Counted from the first letter of the stretch, positions 24,710 through 33,481 are shown. The stretch: DNA of 64,000 bases from Bdellovibrio bacteriovorus str. Tiberius (GCF_000317895.1 NC_019567.1:2604001-2668000), one strand, 5' to 3'. Made by a program: numbers and translations. Notes: a model not told the origin generated them from the sequence alone.

Positions 24710-26251
24710 CTATTTCAGACGGGAGTTCAGGAACTCAATCAAGCACTGAACCGGCTGACCGCTGCCGCCGCTGGAAAGCAAAGCCCCCTGAGCCTTGTCC
24801 GTCCATGCATACACATCCAAGTGCGCCCATTTTTTTCCACGCACGAATTTTTGCAGGAACAATGCCGCCGTAATAGCGCCACCGAAACCGCCGCCGGAAT
24901 TTTTGCAATCCGCAAACGGTGAAGACAGATCGCCCCAGTACTTTTCAAACAAAGGCATGCGCCAGTTCAAATCACCGGAACGCTGACCGGCTTTGGTCAA
25001 AGCCGCGGCCAGTTCATCATCGTTCGAGAACAGACCGGCAATTTCAGCCCCCAAGCCCACCTTGATAGCACCCGTCAGGGTCGCAACGTCAATCACCAGC
25101 TCGGCTTCTTCTGTGCCTTTTTGCGTACAGGCCACATCCAAAACATCCGCCAGAACCAAGCGGCCTTCCGCATCGGTGTTGTCGATTTCAACTTTCATCC
25201 CACTGCGGGCCGTGATCACATCCCCCGGACGGAAGGACTTTCCATCCACCGCATTTTCAGCCAAGGCCAGATAGAAATCCAAAGGACCCGGATAGTTGCT
25301 TTCCGCAGCCCACTGAGCCAGGGCGATCACGCTGGCCGCGCCACCCATGTCTTTCTTCATCAGACGCATTGCTGAGCTTGGTTTAATATCCAAGCCACCG
25401 GTGTCAAAAGTGATCCCTTTACCGACAATAGCCACCGGCTTCAAAGCCGATCTCTTCGCCGGACGGTATTTAAGGTGAACCATGCAAGGACCGTTTTCAG
25501 CTCCCTGCCCTACGGCCACATGCAGACCCATTTTTTCGGAAACCAGCTTTTTGGTGTCCCAAACAGTGACTTTGGTGTTTTTCGGGAAGCCCAGGCGTTT
25601 GGTTGCCATTTCCGCGAAAGATTTCGGATTCAGATCATTCGGTGGCAAGTTCACCATGTGACGGGCCACGTTAACCGCGCGCGCGCGCAACATTGCATCC
25701 TTCACGACCGCTTTATCCCAAGAACCCAGAGATTTTCTCAATGCCACTTTTGGCAGATCGGTCAGTTGCTTGCCGTCAACGAACTGACGGAAGTTATAAA
25801 CTGCCACATCCAAACCAACCAAAGCACCCAGATCCTGAGCTCCTTCAGTGCCATGGAATTCCATTTGAACTGCTTTCAGGTGGTGAGCTTTCAACTGGCT
25901 CACCAAAGTGCCGAACTGATCACGAGCCCAGGAATAAGCTGCTTCATCAATCAGACCGTCATGGCCAACGCTGGCTTTTTTGCGTGGACGAAGAATCCAA
26001 ACCGGGCCGTTGCTGCCTGCGAAATAAACAACCTCACGGTCGTTCTGTTTCAGGGTCTTTGCCTGCCAAGCCAAACCATGCTCTTCAATCAGGGAAGCGA
26101 ACTTTGCAGAGTCATCCACCCCTAGGAAATAGACAAAGCCTGTCATTTCATTTTTTACTTTAAGTTCTTTTCCGAAGTCGAAAGTTTCAATCCAGGAATG
26201 GAATTGAAGCTTCCCCGCCGCCTTTGCTGCTGGAGTCGCTTTTTTAGCCAC
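24710..26251 (-). CDS. pepA: Leucyl aminopeptidase, M17 family
   Basis: 513 residues, matching family length. The C-terminal catalytic domain carries GKGITFDTGGLDIKPSS and the signature NTDAEGRL, which provide the two-metal site and bicarbonate/Arg region. Lys and Asp ligands are present, so it should be active. The N-terminal domain is divergent and starts with an Ala/Lys-rich tail. Cytosolic removal of N-terminal residues from peptides suits amino acid supply from prey protein. Single gene. Confidence 0.94.
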   Translation of the reverse strand: MAKKATPAAKAAGKLQFHSWIETFDFGKELKVKNEMTGFVYFLGVDDSAKFASLIEEHGLAWQAKTLKQNDREVVYFAGSNGPVWILRPRKKASVGHDGLIDEAAYSWARDQFGTLVSQLKAHHLKAVQMEFHGTEGAQDLGALVGLDVAVYNFRQFVDGKQLTDLPKVALRKSLGSWDKAVVKDAMLRARAVNVARHMVNLPPNDLNPKSFAEMATKRLGFPKNTKVTVWDTKKLVSEKMGLHVAVGQGAENGPCMVHLKYRPAKRSALKPVAIVGKGITFDTGGLDIKPSSAMRLMKKDMGGAASVIALAQWAAESNYPGPLDFYLALAENAVDGKSFRPGDVITARSGMKVEIDNTDAEGRLVLADVLDVACTQKGTEEAELVIDVATLTGAIKVGLGAEIAGLFSNDDELAAALTKAGQRSGDLNWRMPLFEKYWGDLSSPFADCKNSGGGFGGAITAALFLQKFVRGKKWAHLDVYAWTDKAQGALLSSGGSGQPVQCLIEFLNSRLK

Positions 26252-26305
26252 TTTAAATCCTCACTTTTAGTTTGTGATTAGGGTGATATTCCGTAGAATC
26301 ATAAT

Positions 26306-27337
26306 ATGACGTGGACAGAGACCACAAACCTAAAATTTTGCTTACTCAATGCAGAGAACCTGTTTTTGATGTTTGATGGAATCCCGTCCAAGGATGCTCT
26401 GAACCTGAAAGAAGCTCACTGGCAGCGTCTGTCCACGTCGGTCTATGAAAACAAACCTCTGAAGAAGACTCAGGATATCGCCAAAGCCCTCAAAGAGATC
26501 AACGCCGACATCATCATGCTGTGTGAAGTGGGCGGACTTGAATCACTGAATAACTTCAACCTTCTCTTTATGGATGAAGCCTATTCCCCTTGTCTGATTG
26601 AGGGAAACTCGGAACGCAACATCGACGTGGGGTTTTTGATCCGCAAAGGGCTGCCGTTCTATTTTGACCTTCAGTCCAACAAGCACCGCCTGATCAACTA
26701 CCTGTATCCGCACGAGCGCGACAGCTTGGCTCACGGCTATCCGGTCAAGGGCGGTAAGATCACCACCAGCCACAAGTTTTCCCGGGACGTCGTGGAACTG
26801 AAGCTTTTCAAAACGGACCGGGACAAACCGTTCATGATCATCCTGCTGACGCACTTAAAGTCCCGGCTGGATCCGGAGCGAATTGACCCCAACGGTTTTG
26901 AACGACGTCAGGCCGAGCTGCGCACATTGATCGAAATCTATCAGGAACTGGAAAAAACCCACCCGCAGGTGCCGGTCATGGTCGCGGGCGACTTTAATGG
27001 CAACGCCAGCGTCACCGGCACCGATGAAGAGTTCAAAGACATCTATAGCCTCACTTCGCTGCGCGACGTGTTGGAGGTAGCGCAGCTGGAGTTTGAGGAA
27101 CGTGCGACCTTTTATCAAGTCCGCAATTCTTCACGGGCCGACGGGCGGCAAATTGACTTTGTTTTCATCCCACCCCTGCTGCACCCTTATCTGAAGCCGG
27201 TGTCGGCTTATGTGCATCGCTACAAAGATGAGTTCGGAATGGCTCACGACATCCCCCGCAATATGGATGCCAAATTAAGTCTGCCTTCGGATCATTATCC
27301 ATTGGTGTTCGAAATTGAGAAGCTTCCTTTGAAATAA
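26306..27337 (+). CDS. Endonuclease/exonuclease/phosphatase (EEP) family hydrolase
   Basis: 343 residues without a signal peptide. EEP landmarks in order: LLNAENLF near the start (metal-site Asn), IIMLCEVGG (catalytic Glu), LLTHLKSR (His), VAGDFNGNA (Asp/Asn) and SDHYPLVF (terminal Asp/His). The substrate could be nucleic acid, a phospholipid or a phosphoester; the sequence does not say. It precedes apaG by 51 bases on the same strand. Confidence 0.9.
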   Translation: MTWTETTNLKFCLLNAENLFLMFDGIPSKDALNLKEAHWQRLSTSVYENKPLKKTQDIAKALKEINADIIMLCEVGGLESLNNFNLLFMDEAYSPCLIEGNSERNIDVGFLIRKGLPFYFDLQSNKHRLINYLYPHERDSLAHGYPVKGGKITTSHKFSRDVVELKLFKTDRDKPFMIILLTHLKSRLDPERIDPNGFERRQAELRTLIEIYQELEKTHPQVPVMVAGDFNGNASVTGTDEEFKDIYSLTSLRDVLEVAQLEFEERATFYQVRNSSRADGRQIDFVFIPPLLHPYLKPVSAYVHRYKDEFGMAHDIPRNMDAKLSLPSDHYPLVFEIEKLPLK

Positions 27338-27388
27338 GAAGCCAACATATTGACGTTTTTCACGGTCAAATTTATTCTAAATGTCACT

Positions 27389-27778
27389 ATGGCAATGCAA
27401 AAAACTTCAATCCCTGATTTCCAAATCACCGCGAAAGTCGTCTACGTCCCTACAGAGTCGCGACCCGCTGAAGGCTATCATTTCTTTGCCTATAAAATTG
27501 CCATCACCAACACCGGATCAACTCCTGCCCAACTGATGAGCCGTCACTGGGTTATCACCGATGCTTTGGGCAAAAAAGAAGAAGTCCGCGGCCCTGGCGT
27601 TGTCGGATTACAGCCCAAAATTCAGCCCGGTCAAACCTTTGAATATGACAGCGCTTGCCCTCTGACAACGTCCACCGGCAGTATGGTGGGACGTTATTTC
27701 TTCGTGGGTGAAAGTGGCGAGAGCTTCTCGGTGGAAGTACCGGAGTTTTATCTGATCGCTCCTTTGGCGCTGCATTAA
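27389..27778 (+). CDS. apaG: ApaG domain protein
   Basis: 129 residues from the ATG at 27389 (another ATG two codons later). The whole sequence fits the ApaG fold: YKIAITNTGSTPAQLMSRHWVITDALG, then the GVVGLQPKIQPGQTFEY loop and the GSMVGRYFF segment. The biochemical role is unsettled (a link to cation efflux and Ap4A metabolism is known only genetically). It sits alone, away from apaH/ksgA. Confidence 0.92.
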   Translation: MAMQKTSIPDFQITAKVVYVPTESRPAEGYHFFAYKIAITNTGSTPAQLMSRHWVITDALGKKEEVRGPGVVGLQPKIQPGQTFEYDSACPLTTSTGSMVGRYFFVGESGESFSVEVPEFYLIAPLALH

Positions 27779-27893
27779 TTCCCTGCTGTTCCTAAATCGC
27801 TTTTGAACATTACATGGTCCAGTTTTCAGTTTTTGGCTGGAAATTGCGAAGAAAGCCGTGCTAAACCCTCTGGCAATTCGTTGGGGGCGTTTT

Positions 27894-28202
27894 ATGACGT
27901 GGTTTAAAAATCTCAAAGAACTTCTGGGCCTTGAAAAACCCGATATGTGCCTGTGCATGGTCGTCTCTGAACAAGAAGGCGCCGAGATCTGGGTTGAAGG
28001 TCAAAGAACCAACTATTTCACTCCGAAACTGGTCGCGATCAAAAAAGACCATCCGGTGAAAATCACCGTGAAAATGATCGGTCACGAATCCCATACTGCC
28101 GTGGTGAAAAGCTCGCACAATCTGACCTATTATTATTGCAACCTGGAGCGCATCCCGCTTAGACTCGTCAGCAATGAAGTCTATAGATCTGCCCATCGTT
28201 AA
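27894..28202 (+). CDS. Small protein with a possible PEGA-like segment
   Basis: 102 residues from the ATG at 27894 with GGGGGCG upstream; a GTG 12 codons earlier is an alternative. The core (GAEIWVEGQRTNYFTPKLVAI, then KITVKMIGHES) resembles the PEGA pattern of xVxVxG...TP...G. Assignment is tentative. No signal peptide is seen. Its end overlaps the start of the GNAT gene by 29 bases in a different frame. Confidence 0.75.
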   Translation: MTWFKNLKELLGLEKPDMCLCMVVSEQEGAEIWVEGQRTNYFTPKLVAIKKDHPVKITVKMIGHESHTAVVKSSHNLTYYYCNLERIPLRLVSNEVYRSAHR

Positions 28203-28740
28203 AAAAACATCCCGCCTGATCCTGCGCCCCCTTGAAGTCACTGATTATGAAAACTGGGTGCAGGCCTATTCCAGCATGCGAGATCCGCAAAATGAATGGG
28301 ATGAAACCAACTGGGCAGAATCCGAACTGACCCCCAGGAAATTCAAAGAACTTCTGAAATCCGAAAAAGACCAGCGCGCACGTGATCACTTTTATTCTTT
28401 CGGTGTATTTTTGAAAGACGACGGCACGCTGATTGGTCTTGTCACCCTGATGGATATTTCCCGCGCGGTCTTCCAAAACGCCTATGTCGGCTATCGTATT
28501 TTCAATAACTACTGGGGTTATGGATTTGCTCAGGAAGCAACCCGTGGCTGCATCGACATCGCCTTCAAGAAATTAAAACTTCACCGCGTGGAAGCCGGCA
28601 TCGCGCCGACAAACAAAAAATCCATCAAAGTCGCCAAGGCTTTAAAGATGCGCAAAGAGGGCTTAAGCAAACGCCGCCTGCTGGTTCATAAAAAGTGGCA
28701 GGACATGGAAATCTGGGCCCTGACCAAAGAGGAAGTTTAA
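28174..28740 (+). CDS. GNAT N-acetyltransferase, RimJ/RimL type
   Basis: 188 residues. The start TSRLILRPLEVTDYENW and the acetyl-CoA region YRIFNNYWGYGFAQEATRGCIDIAF, followed by RVEAGIAPTNKKSIKVAKALKM, are typical of RimJ/RimL-like acetyltransferases. Such enzymes acetylate protein N-termini or small amines; the target here is unknown. It overlaps the preceding small gene by 29 bases, so both are in one unit that ends at the hairpin at 28801. Confidence 0.9.
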   Translation: MKSIDLPIVKKTSRLILRPLEVTDYENWVQAYSSMRDPQNEWDETNWAESELTPRKFKELLKSEKDQRARDHFYSFGVFLKDDGTLIGLVTLMDISRAVFQNAYVGYRIFNNYWGYGFAQEATRGCIDIAFKKLKLHRVEAGIAPTNKKSIKVAKALKMRKEGLSKRRLLVHKKWQDMEIWALTKEEV

Positions 28741-28800
28741 CCCCTCAAACCCCCGATTATACAAGATCATTTCTGCGAATGAAAACCGGGTGAAAAAGAA

Positions 28801-28843
28801 GTGAGAAAAGCATGATCAACATCATGCTCTTCTCACAGTTTTT
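28801..28843 (+). promoter_or_regulatory. Inverted repeat: terminator and/or FNR-like operator before pseudoazurin
   Basis: Two 16-base arms (28801-28816, 28821-28836) match at 15 positions around CAAC and are followed by a T-run, as in a terminator for the GNAT gene. The centre (28812-28825) reads ATGAT-CAAC-ATCAT, containing the TGAT-N4-ATCA core of FNR/DNR sites. TTGACG follows at once. Both uses are possible. Confidence 0.6.
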
Positions 28844-28900
28844 TTGACGAATACGAAATTTAAGAGCGAAATCTCAGTCAAGAAATGAAAGAGGTTTCCC

Positions 28901-29341
28901 ATGCTAAAACAAACCGTACTCGCAACCGCACTGATCCTGGCCGCCGCATTGAATGCAGAAGCCGCCACCCACGAAATCAAAATGCTTAACAACGGCAAAG
29001 AAGGCATCATGGTCTTCGAACCGGCTTATCTGAAAGCAGCCAAAGGCGACACCATCAAGTTCGTCCCAACCGACCCGTCCCACGACGTGTCTTCCGTGGT
29101 AGTTCCAAAAGGCGCCAAAGCCTTCAGCGCCCCACTGAACAAACCGCTGACAATCAAAGTCACTGAAGAAGGCGTCTACGTCTACGAATGCAAAATCCAC
29201 CTGCCAATGGCCATGGTCGGCGTCATCCAAGTGGGTACTCCAACAAACTTAAAAGAAGCCCAGGACAAATCAAAAGAAATGTCCAAAACCTTCGCCATGA
29301 ACAAAGACCGCCTGGACAAATATTTGAACCAAGTAAAGTAA
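28901..29341 (+). CDS. Pseudoazurin-type blue copper protein
   Basis: 146 residues with a signal peptide (1-21, cleavage AEA-ATHEI). All type 1 copper ligands are present with pseudoazurin spacing: His61 (PSHDV), Cys97, His100 (YECKIH) and Met105. It is a periplasmic electron carrier, commonly a donor to nitrite or nitrous oxide reductases. The C-terminal helix extension is normal for the family. The TGAT-N4-ATCA palindrome upstream suggests control by an Fnr-family regulator, like the island at 57-64 kb. Confidence 0.94.
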   Translation: MLKQTVLATALILAAALNAEAATHEIKMLNNGKEGIMVFEPAYLKAAKGDTIKFVPTDPSHDVSSVVVPKGAKAFSAPLNKPLTIKVTEEGVYVYECKIHLPMAMVGVIQVGTPTNLKEAQDKSKEMSKTFAMNKDRLDKYLNQVK

Positions 29342-29408
29342 CCAACCCTCTGCGCGATGCTACCTAACTAACGCAGCATCGCCAGAAAAAACAACCAGGC
29401 ACCTTTTC

Positions 29409-29448
29409 GGGGCGTCGACATAAGCACAAAGGTCGACGCCCTTCTTTT
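29409..29448 (+). terminator. Intrinsic terminator of the pseudoazurin gene
   Basis: Ten-base stem GGGCGTCGAC/GTCGACGCCC (29410-29419 with 29432-29441), 12-base loop, then TTCTTTT. Confidence 0.85.
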
Positions 29449-29569
29449 AAATAAAAAGCCCCTACCTGTCCCGTCGGCAAGTTCCGCAGCAGCTCATCCC
29501 AACGGGATGGCGTCCGCGAGGACTGTTCGCAGCCGAGGGGGCAGGTAGGGGCTTTTTATTTAAAAGAAG
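29441..29569. repeat. 129-base structured element with perfect 28-base inverted repeats
   Basis: Bases 29441-29468 are perfectly complementary to 29542-29569. Inside, CCC/GGG and TCGGC/GCCGA extend the stem. The centre holds two small hairpins: CATCCC-AAC-GGGATG (29495-29509) and GTCC-GCGA-GGAC (29512-29523, a GNRA loop). Either strand ends in GGGGCTTTTTATTT, so it can terminate both convergent genes. It could also be a mobile or repeated element or a stable RNA. Confidence 0.75.
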
Positions 29570-29572
29570 GAG

Positions 29573-30163
29573 CTAAGGGCTTCGTAGGAATGTCTTCCAG
29601 CCACCGTCCTCGGTGCGCTGATAGACATAGCGTTCGTGCAAACGGCCGTTCAGGCCGAACCAGAATTCGATTTCGGTGGGAATGACTCTCCACCCGCCCC
29701 AGTGTGGCGGACGTGGCACAACTTGGCCGTCGAATTGTTTTTCGTATTCTTGAACCCGGCGGGACAACCAGTCGATGGCCGGAATCGTTTCACTCTGATG
29801 GCTTGCCCAGGCACCGATTTGGCTTAAGCGGGCTCGTGTCGCAAAGTAAGCGTCACTTTCAGCCGCCGAAATTTTTTCAGCTTTGCCGGTAATGCGGATC
29901 TGTTGCCAGATCGCGGGCCAGTGAAAATTCAGACAGACAACCGGATTAGTCTCGATGTCTTTGCCTTTATGAGAACTGTAGTTCCCATAAAAAACAAAGC
30001 CCCCCTTGCTCACCTCTTTAAGATAGACGATGCGCACGGAGGGCACACCCTTTTCATCCACGGTGGCCACCGACATTGCGTTGGCTTCCGGGATCTGCTT
30101 TGTGACCGCCTCTTTCATCAGGCGGTCAAAATGCTCAAAAGGGTCTTTGTTAATGTCGAACAT
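29573..30163 (-). CDS. pdxH: Pyridoxamine 5'-phosphate oxidase
   Basis: 196 residues, typical length. FMN/PLP-site landmarks: SVRIVYLKEV, FYGNYSSHKGKDI, LNFHWPAIWQQIRITG and the C-terminal signature beginning RPPHWGGWRVIPTEIEFW and ending RLHERYVYQR. It oxidises PNP or PMP to PLP using FMN and oxygen in the cytoplasm. It starts 3 bases after the FKBP gene stop, so the two are cotranscribed. The 129-base palindrome begins just past its stop. Confidence 0.96.
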   Translation of the reverse strand: MFDINKDPFEHFDRLMKEAVTKQIPEANAMSVATVDEKGVPSVRIVYLKEVSKGGFVFYGNYSSHKGKDIETNPVVCLNFHWPAIWQQIRITGKAEKISAAESDAYFATRARLSQIGAWASHQSETIPAIDWLSRRVQEYEKQFDGQVVPRPPHWGGWRVIPTEIEFWFGLNGRLHERYVYQRTEDGGWKTFLRSP

Positions 30164-30166
30164 TAA

Positions 30167-30862
30167 TTACTTTTTCTTTTTAGTGTCTTGTTTAACGATG
30201 TCGATCAACTCAACATCGAACACAAGAACAGAGTTTGGCGGAATGCCAGGGCGACCGGATGGACCGTAAGCCAACTCAGGTGGAATGAAAAGCTTGGCTT
30301 TGCCGCCAACTTTCATCAACTGAAGAGCTTCTGTCCAACCTGGGATCACGCCACCAACTGGGAATTCAGCCGGTTGACCACGATCGTAGGAAGAGTCGAA
30401 CTGTTCGCCGTTAGTTAAAGTACCTTTGTAGTGAACTTTAACAACGTCTTCTTTTTTCGGAGAAGCGCCAGTGCCTTCTTTTTCAACGATGTATTGCAAA
30501 CCGGAAGCAGTTGTTTTCACGCCCGCTGCAGATTTGTTTTTCTCCAGGAAGTCTTTACCAGCTTTAGAATTACCTTCAGCTTGTTCCTGTTGTTTTTTCA
30601 TCGCCATTTCTTGAAGTTTCATCATAGCAGCTTGCATGTCTTCTTTAGACATTTCGTTTTTACCTGCTGCTGCGTCTTTCAAAGCCATCGCCAATGCATC
30701 TGCATCGAAGTCGATGTTTTGTTGTTTCAAGTTACCACCGATTTGTTGACCGATAGCATAGCTCGCTTTTTTCATATCAGTGTCGAGCTTAACTTTCTTT
30801 TGGCAAGCTGTTGTGAAGGCCATAGCCGCAACAACCAGACCACCAAGGACCAATTTATTCAT
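30167..30862 (-). CDS. FKBP-type peptidyl-prolyl isomerase, lipoprotein
   Basis: 231 residues. A signal ends at FTTAC (Cys20), a plausible lipobox. An N-terminal helical dimerisation domain (about 25-115, YAIGQQIGGNLKQQ, Met/Gln-rich helices) is followed by an FKBP domain (about 125-222) with VHYKGTLTNGEQFDSSYDRG, IPGWTEALQLM and IPPELAYG. This is the Mip/FkpA layout: a V-shaped dimeric chaperone and isomerase in the envelope. AAGAGGAGA ribosome site. A basic KKKK tail ends the protein. Confidence 0.94.
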   Translation of the reverse strand: MNKLVLGGLVVAAMAFTTACQKKVKLDTDMKKASYAIGQQIGGNLKQQNIDFDADALAMALKDAAAGKNEMSKEDMQAAMMKLQEMAMKKQQEQAEGNSKAGKDFLEKNKSAAGVKTTASGLQYIVEKEGTGASPKKEDVVKVHYKGTLTNGEQFDSSYDRGQPAEFPVGGVIPGWTEALQLMKVGGKAKLFIPPELAYGPSGRPGIPPNSVLVFDVELIDIVKQDTKKKK

Positions 30863-30965
30863 GCTGTCTCCTCTTAAGGGGTTTTGTTTTAAATACTAAA
30901 GGCTTTATCTTGCGCTCGTTTCTTTTATTTTCAAATAGATAACGCGCAGTGAAATGAGCCTTAGT

Positions 30966-32105
30966 TCAGCGCAAGCCGTGGACGAACTTTTCAGCCTCGA
31001 TGCGGGTTCCCTTGAACAGAACCGTCACGTGACGACGGTCCAAAGAGCCCAGATACATCGGGTCGTAGTAATATTGCAGCAGCTTTTCTATCCACACTTT
31101 ATTGCCTGAAAGCTCGGCATGATTCAGGTACTGCAGCTCGGCGTTTTCAAGATCTGCCATGACTTCCTGAGTTCTCAATCCCCCCAGCTTACGGTGGATT
31201 GCCTGCAAAGACTGGCGATACCGGGCAAACAATTGCAATGCCTGCCCACGAAGGATGTCGTTTTCCTCGGCACAGCGAGGTGTCGAAGCCAAACTCTGCC
31301 CGATCGAGGAATTCAAAATGTAGTCTTCAAAGACATTGTCGGTTCGCACTTCCAAAGGCTCATCAATCCAGATCACTGGTGACGACCGCAACCGAATAAA
31401 GAACGTCGCCGGCTGTGAGATTCGCCCGATCAGACGACTTTCATCCTCCACCAGCGGTTTGATTTTTCCTTGAATTTTGTCCTCAAGAAGCAGGATTTCA
31501 CGGGCCAGATGGTTTTCATAATCCACCTGGGTGGGCTGCGGAACTTCCCAATTGCCAAAGGCCGAGCCTCGGTGCCGAGCCAACGCCTCCAGATCAATTA
31601 TCGGATGGTCCTTCAGTCCACGCAGAAAATGCGTCTTCCCGCTGCCAGTGGGACCGGACACTGCGATCAGCTCTTGTCTGACGGAAAATTCCTCAATTTG
31701 TTTGATCAGATAATTGCGGGCGGCCTTATAGCCTCCGGTCAAAAGCGGACGTTCAATCCCGGCCTCTTTCAACCAGGCCTGAGAAATGCGCGAACGCTGA
31801 CCGCCCCGGAAACAGTAAAAGACCGCTTCGGGATTGGCCGTGACAAAACTTTTCCAGGCGTTCACGCGCTGCTCTTTCACGGCGCCGGAAACCAGCTCAT
31901 GCCCCAGCTTGACGGCCGCTTCATTTCCCTGATTTTTGTAAACCGTTCCAACCCGGGCCCGCTCTTCATCCGTCATGATTGGCAGATTGACGGCTCCGGG
32001 AATTGAGCCCTGCTGAAACTCCACAGGGGCGCGAACATCCATCAACGGGATGTTTTGCTGGAACAGTCGTTTTAATTCATCGGGCTTGATGTTTTTAAGG
32101 CTCAA
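30966..32105 (-). CDS. mnmH: tRNA 2-selenouridine synthase
   Basis: 379 residues (also called SelU/YbbB). N-terminal rhodanese domain with Cys98 in YCFRGGQRS, then a P-loop (GPTGSGKT, about 151-158) domain. It replaces sulfur by selenium at the wobble 2-thiouridine of Lys, Glu and Gln tRNAs through a geranylated intermediate, using selenophosphate. It overlaps selD by 11 bases, so donor and user are coupled. Confidence 0.95.
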   Translation of the reverse strand: MSLKNIKPDELKRLFQQNIPLMDVRAPVEFQQGSIPGAVNLPIMTDEERARVGTVYKNQGNEAAVKLGHELVSGAVKEQRVNAWKSFVTANPEAVFYCFRGGQRSRISQAWLKEAGIERPLLTGGYKAARNYLIKQIEEFSVRQELIAVSGPTGSGKTHFLRGLKDHPIIDLEALARHRGSAFGNWEVPQPTQVDYENHLAREILLLEDKIQGKIKPLVEDESRLIGRISQPATFFIRLRSSPVIWIDEPLEVRTDNVFEDYILNSSIGQSLASTPRCAEENDILRGQALQLFARYRQSLQAIHRKLGGLRTQEVMADLENAELQYLNHAELSGNKVWIEKLLQYYYDPMYLGSLDRRHVTVLFKGTRIEAEKFVHGLR

Positions 32106-33147
32106 AGATCACCGCTTTATCCTGGCGAGGCAAAACCTCTCCAATGATTTCAGCAGATTTGAATTTGGCGCGCAAGGCTTGAACCATGTCGGCACTGACC
32201 TCGCGGGAAACGGACAACAACAATCCACCGCTGGTCTGCGGATCATGCAACAAATGCTGTTGCAGGGATTCAAGACCCGACACCGAAATGGATTCTTTGG
32301 TGTATTCCGCGTTTGAACGATGCGCTTTGGTCAAAAAACCTTTTTCCAGGAATGACAACGCCTTGGCAAAGCGCGGGATTTTACCAAAAGAAATTCGCAG
32401 ACTGACTTGGCTGGCATTGGCCAGCTGCATGCCATGGCCGGACAAACCAAAACCCGTGATATCAGTCGCCGCATGCACTTCAGCCTTCAACACGTCAGTC
32501 ATATAGTCCACGGCATTGTTCACGGTAGCCATGCTTTGCAAAGCTTCCATGATGTCAGCTTCCTGAACTTCCTGGCGTTTCAGTCCCGCCGTCAAAGTCC
32601 CTGTGCCCAAAGGCTTGGTCAGGATCAGATGATCCCCGGCTTTGGCTCCGGCATTGGTCCACACCCGTTGCGGGTTTACAAAACCTGTTACAGACAGACC
32701 GAACTTCAGAGTGTCGTCATCAATGGAATGTCCGCCCACGAAATTGGCGTCAGCTTCAGCGATCTTGTCGCTGGCCCCTTGCATGACATCAACGATCACT
32801 TCCTTAGGCAAAGTCGCCAACGGAAATGCCAGAATGCCCATGGCCGTCTTGGGCTTTCCGCCCATGGCATAGACGTCGCTCAGCGCGTTGGCCGCCGCGA
32901 TTTCGCCAAACAATTTCGGGGTGTCGACAATAGGAGTGAAAAAATCAAGAGTTTGCACGAGGGCGATTTCGTCGTTGATCTTGTAAATCGCCGCATCGTC
33001 AAAAAGACCGCCATCCACCATCAAGGCCGGATGAGCCGCCGGGAATTTCACCTGCCTCAGAATTTCGCGCAGTTCGGAGGCCGCCACTTTCGCAGCACAC
33101 CCCCCTTTTTGCACCGTCTGAGTCAGGGAAATTTTACTGGAAGTCAT
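32095..33147 (-). CDS. selD: Selenide, water dikinase
   Basis: 350 residues. The Gly-rich N-terminal loop carries Cys17 and Lys20 (GGCAAK), so this is a Cys, not a selenocysteine, enzyme. The PurM-like ATP domain continues with DDAAIYKIND, ALVQTLDFFTPIVDTP and AANALSDVYAMGG. It makes selenophosphate from selenide and ATP. It overlaps tatA upstream (ATGA) and mnmH downstream. No selA, selB or selC is visible here, so tRNA modification is the only selenium use shown. Confidence 0.96.
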   Translation of the reverse strand: MTSSKISLTQTVQKGGCAAKVAASELREILRQVKFPAAHPALMVDGGLFDDAAIYKINDEIALVQTLDFFTPIVDTPKLFGEIAAANALSDVYAMGGKPKTAMGILAFPLATLPKEVIVDVMQGASDKIAEADANFVGGHSIDDDTLKFGLSVTGFVNPQRVWTNAGAKAGDHLILTKPLGTGTLTAGLKRQEVQEADIMEALQSMATVNNAVDYMTDVLKAEVHAATDITGFGLSGHGMQLANASQVSLRISFGKIPRFAKALSFLEKGFLTKAHRSNAEYTKESISVSGLESLQQHLLHDPQTSGGLLLSVSREVSADMVQALRAKFKSAEIIGEVLPRQDKAVIFEP

Positions 33148-33389
33148 GAGTTGTGCGTTTCTTTTTTCTCTTCAGTTTGTGGCTGCTGCTCAGTCATCGG
33201 TTTTGCCGGATTCTGAGTGATCTGCTGTTTAGCTTCCTTTTCGTCAGCGGCAGGATCTTCATTCAAACCCTTCTTGAAGCCACGGATGGATTCACCCAAA
33301 GAACGTCCCAAATTGGGAAGTTTGCTTGGTCCAAAAAGAAGCAAAGCGATACCACCGATAAGCAGGATTTCTGTCCAACCCAAATTCAT
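33144..33389 (-). CDS. tatA: Twin-arginine translocase subunit TatA/E
   Basis: 81 residues: one membrane helix (about 6-21, LLIGGIALLLFGPSKLP) with the conserved FGPSKLP hinge, an amphipathic helix (NLGRSLGESIRGFKKG), then a polar Gln/Glu/Lys tail. It forms the protein-conducting oligomer of the Tat system. CGAGGAG ribosome site. It heads the tatA-selD-mnmH run; tatB and tatC are not in the window. The window holds two likely Tat substrates (1-1326 and 10957-12465). Confidence 0.95.
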   Translation of the reverse strand: MNLGWTEILLIGGIALLLFGPSKLPNLGRSLGESIRGFKKGLNEDPAADEKEAKQQITQNPAKPMTEQQPQTEEKKETHNS

Positions 33390-33481
33390 AAGGTCTCCTC
33401 GTTAGAACACCGAAACCCTAGCATAAGGCCTATTGCGCGGCAACAAAAGGAGGTGCATTATATTGAGAAAGGGGAAATACG

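Noticed and set aside
33095-33147. Selenocysteine in SelD
   Set aside because: The active-site codon encodes Cys (GGCAAK); no in-frame TGA.
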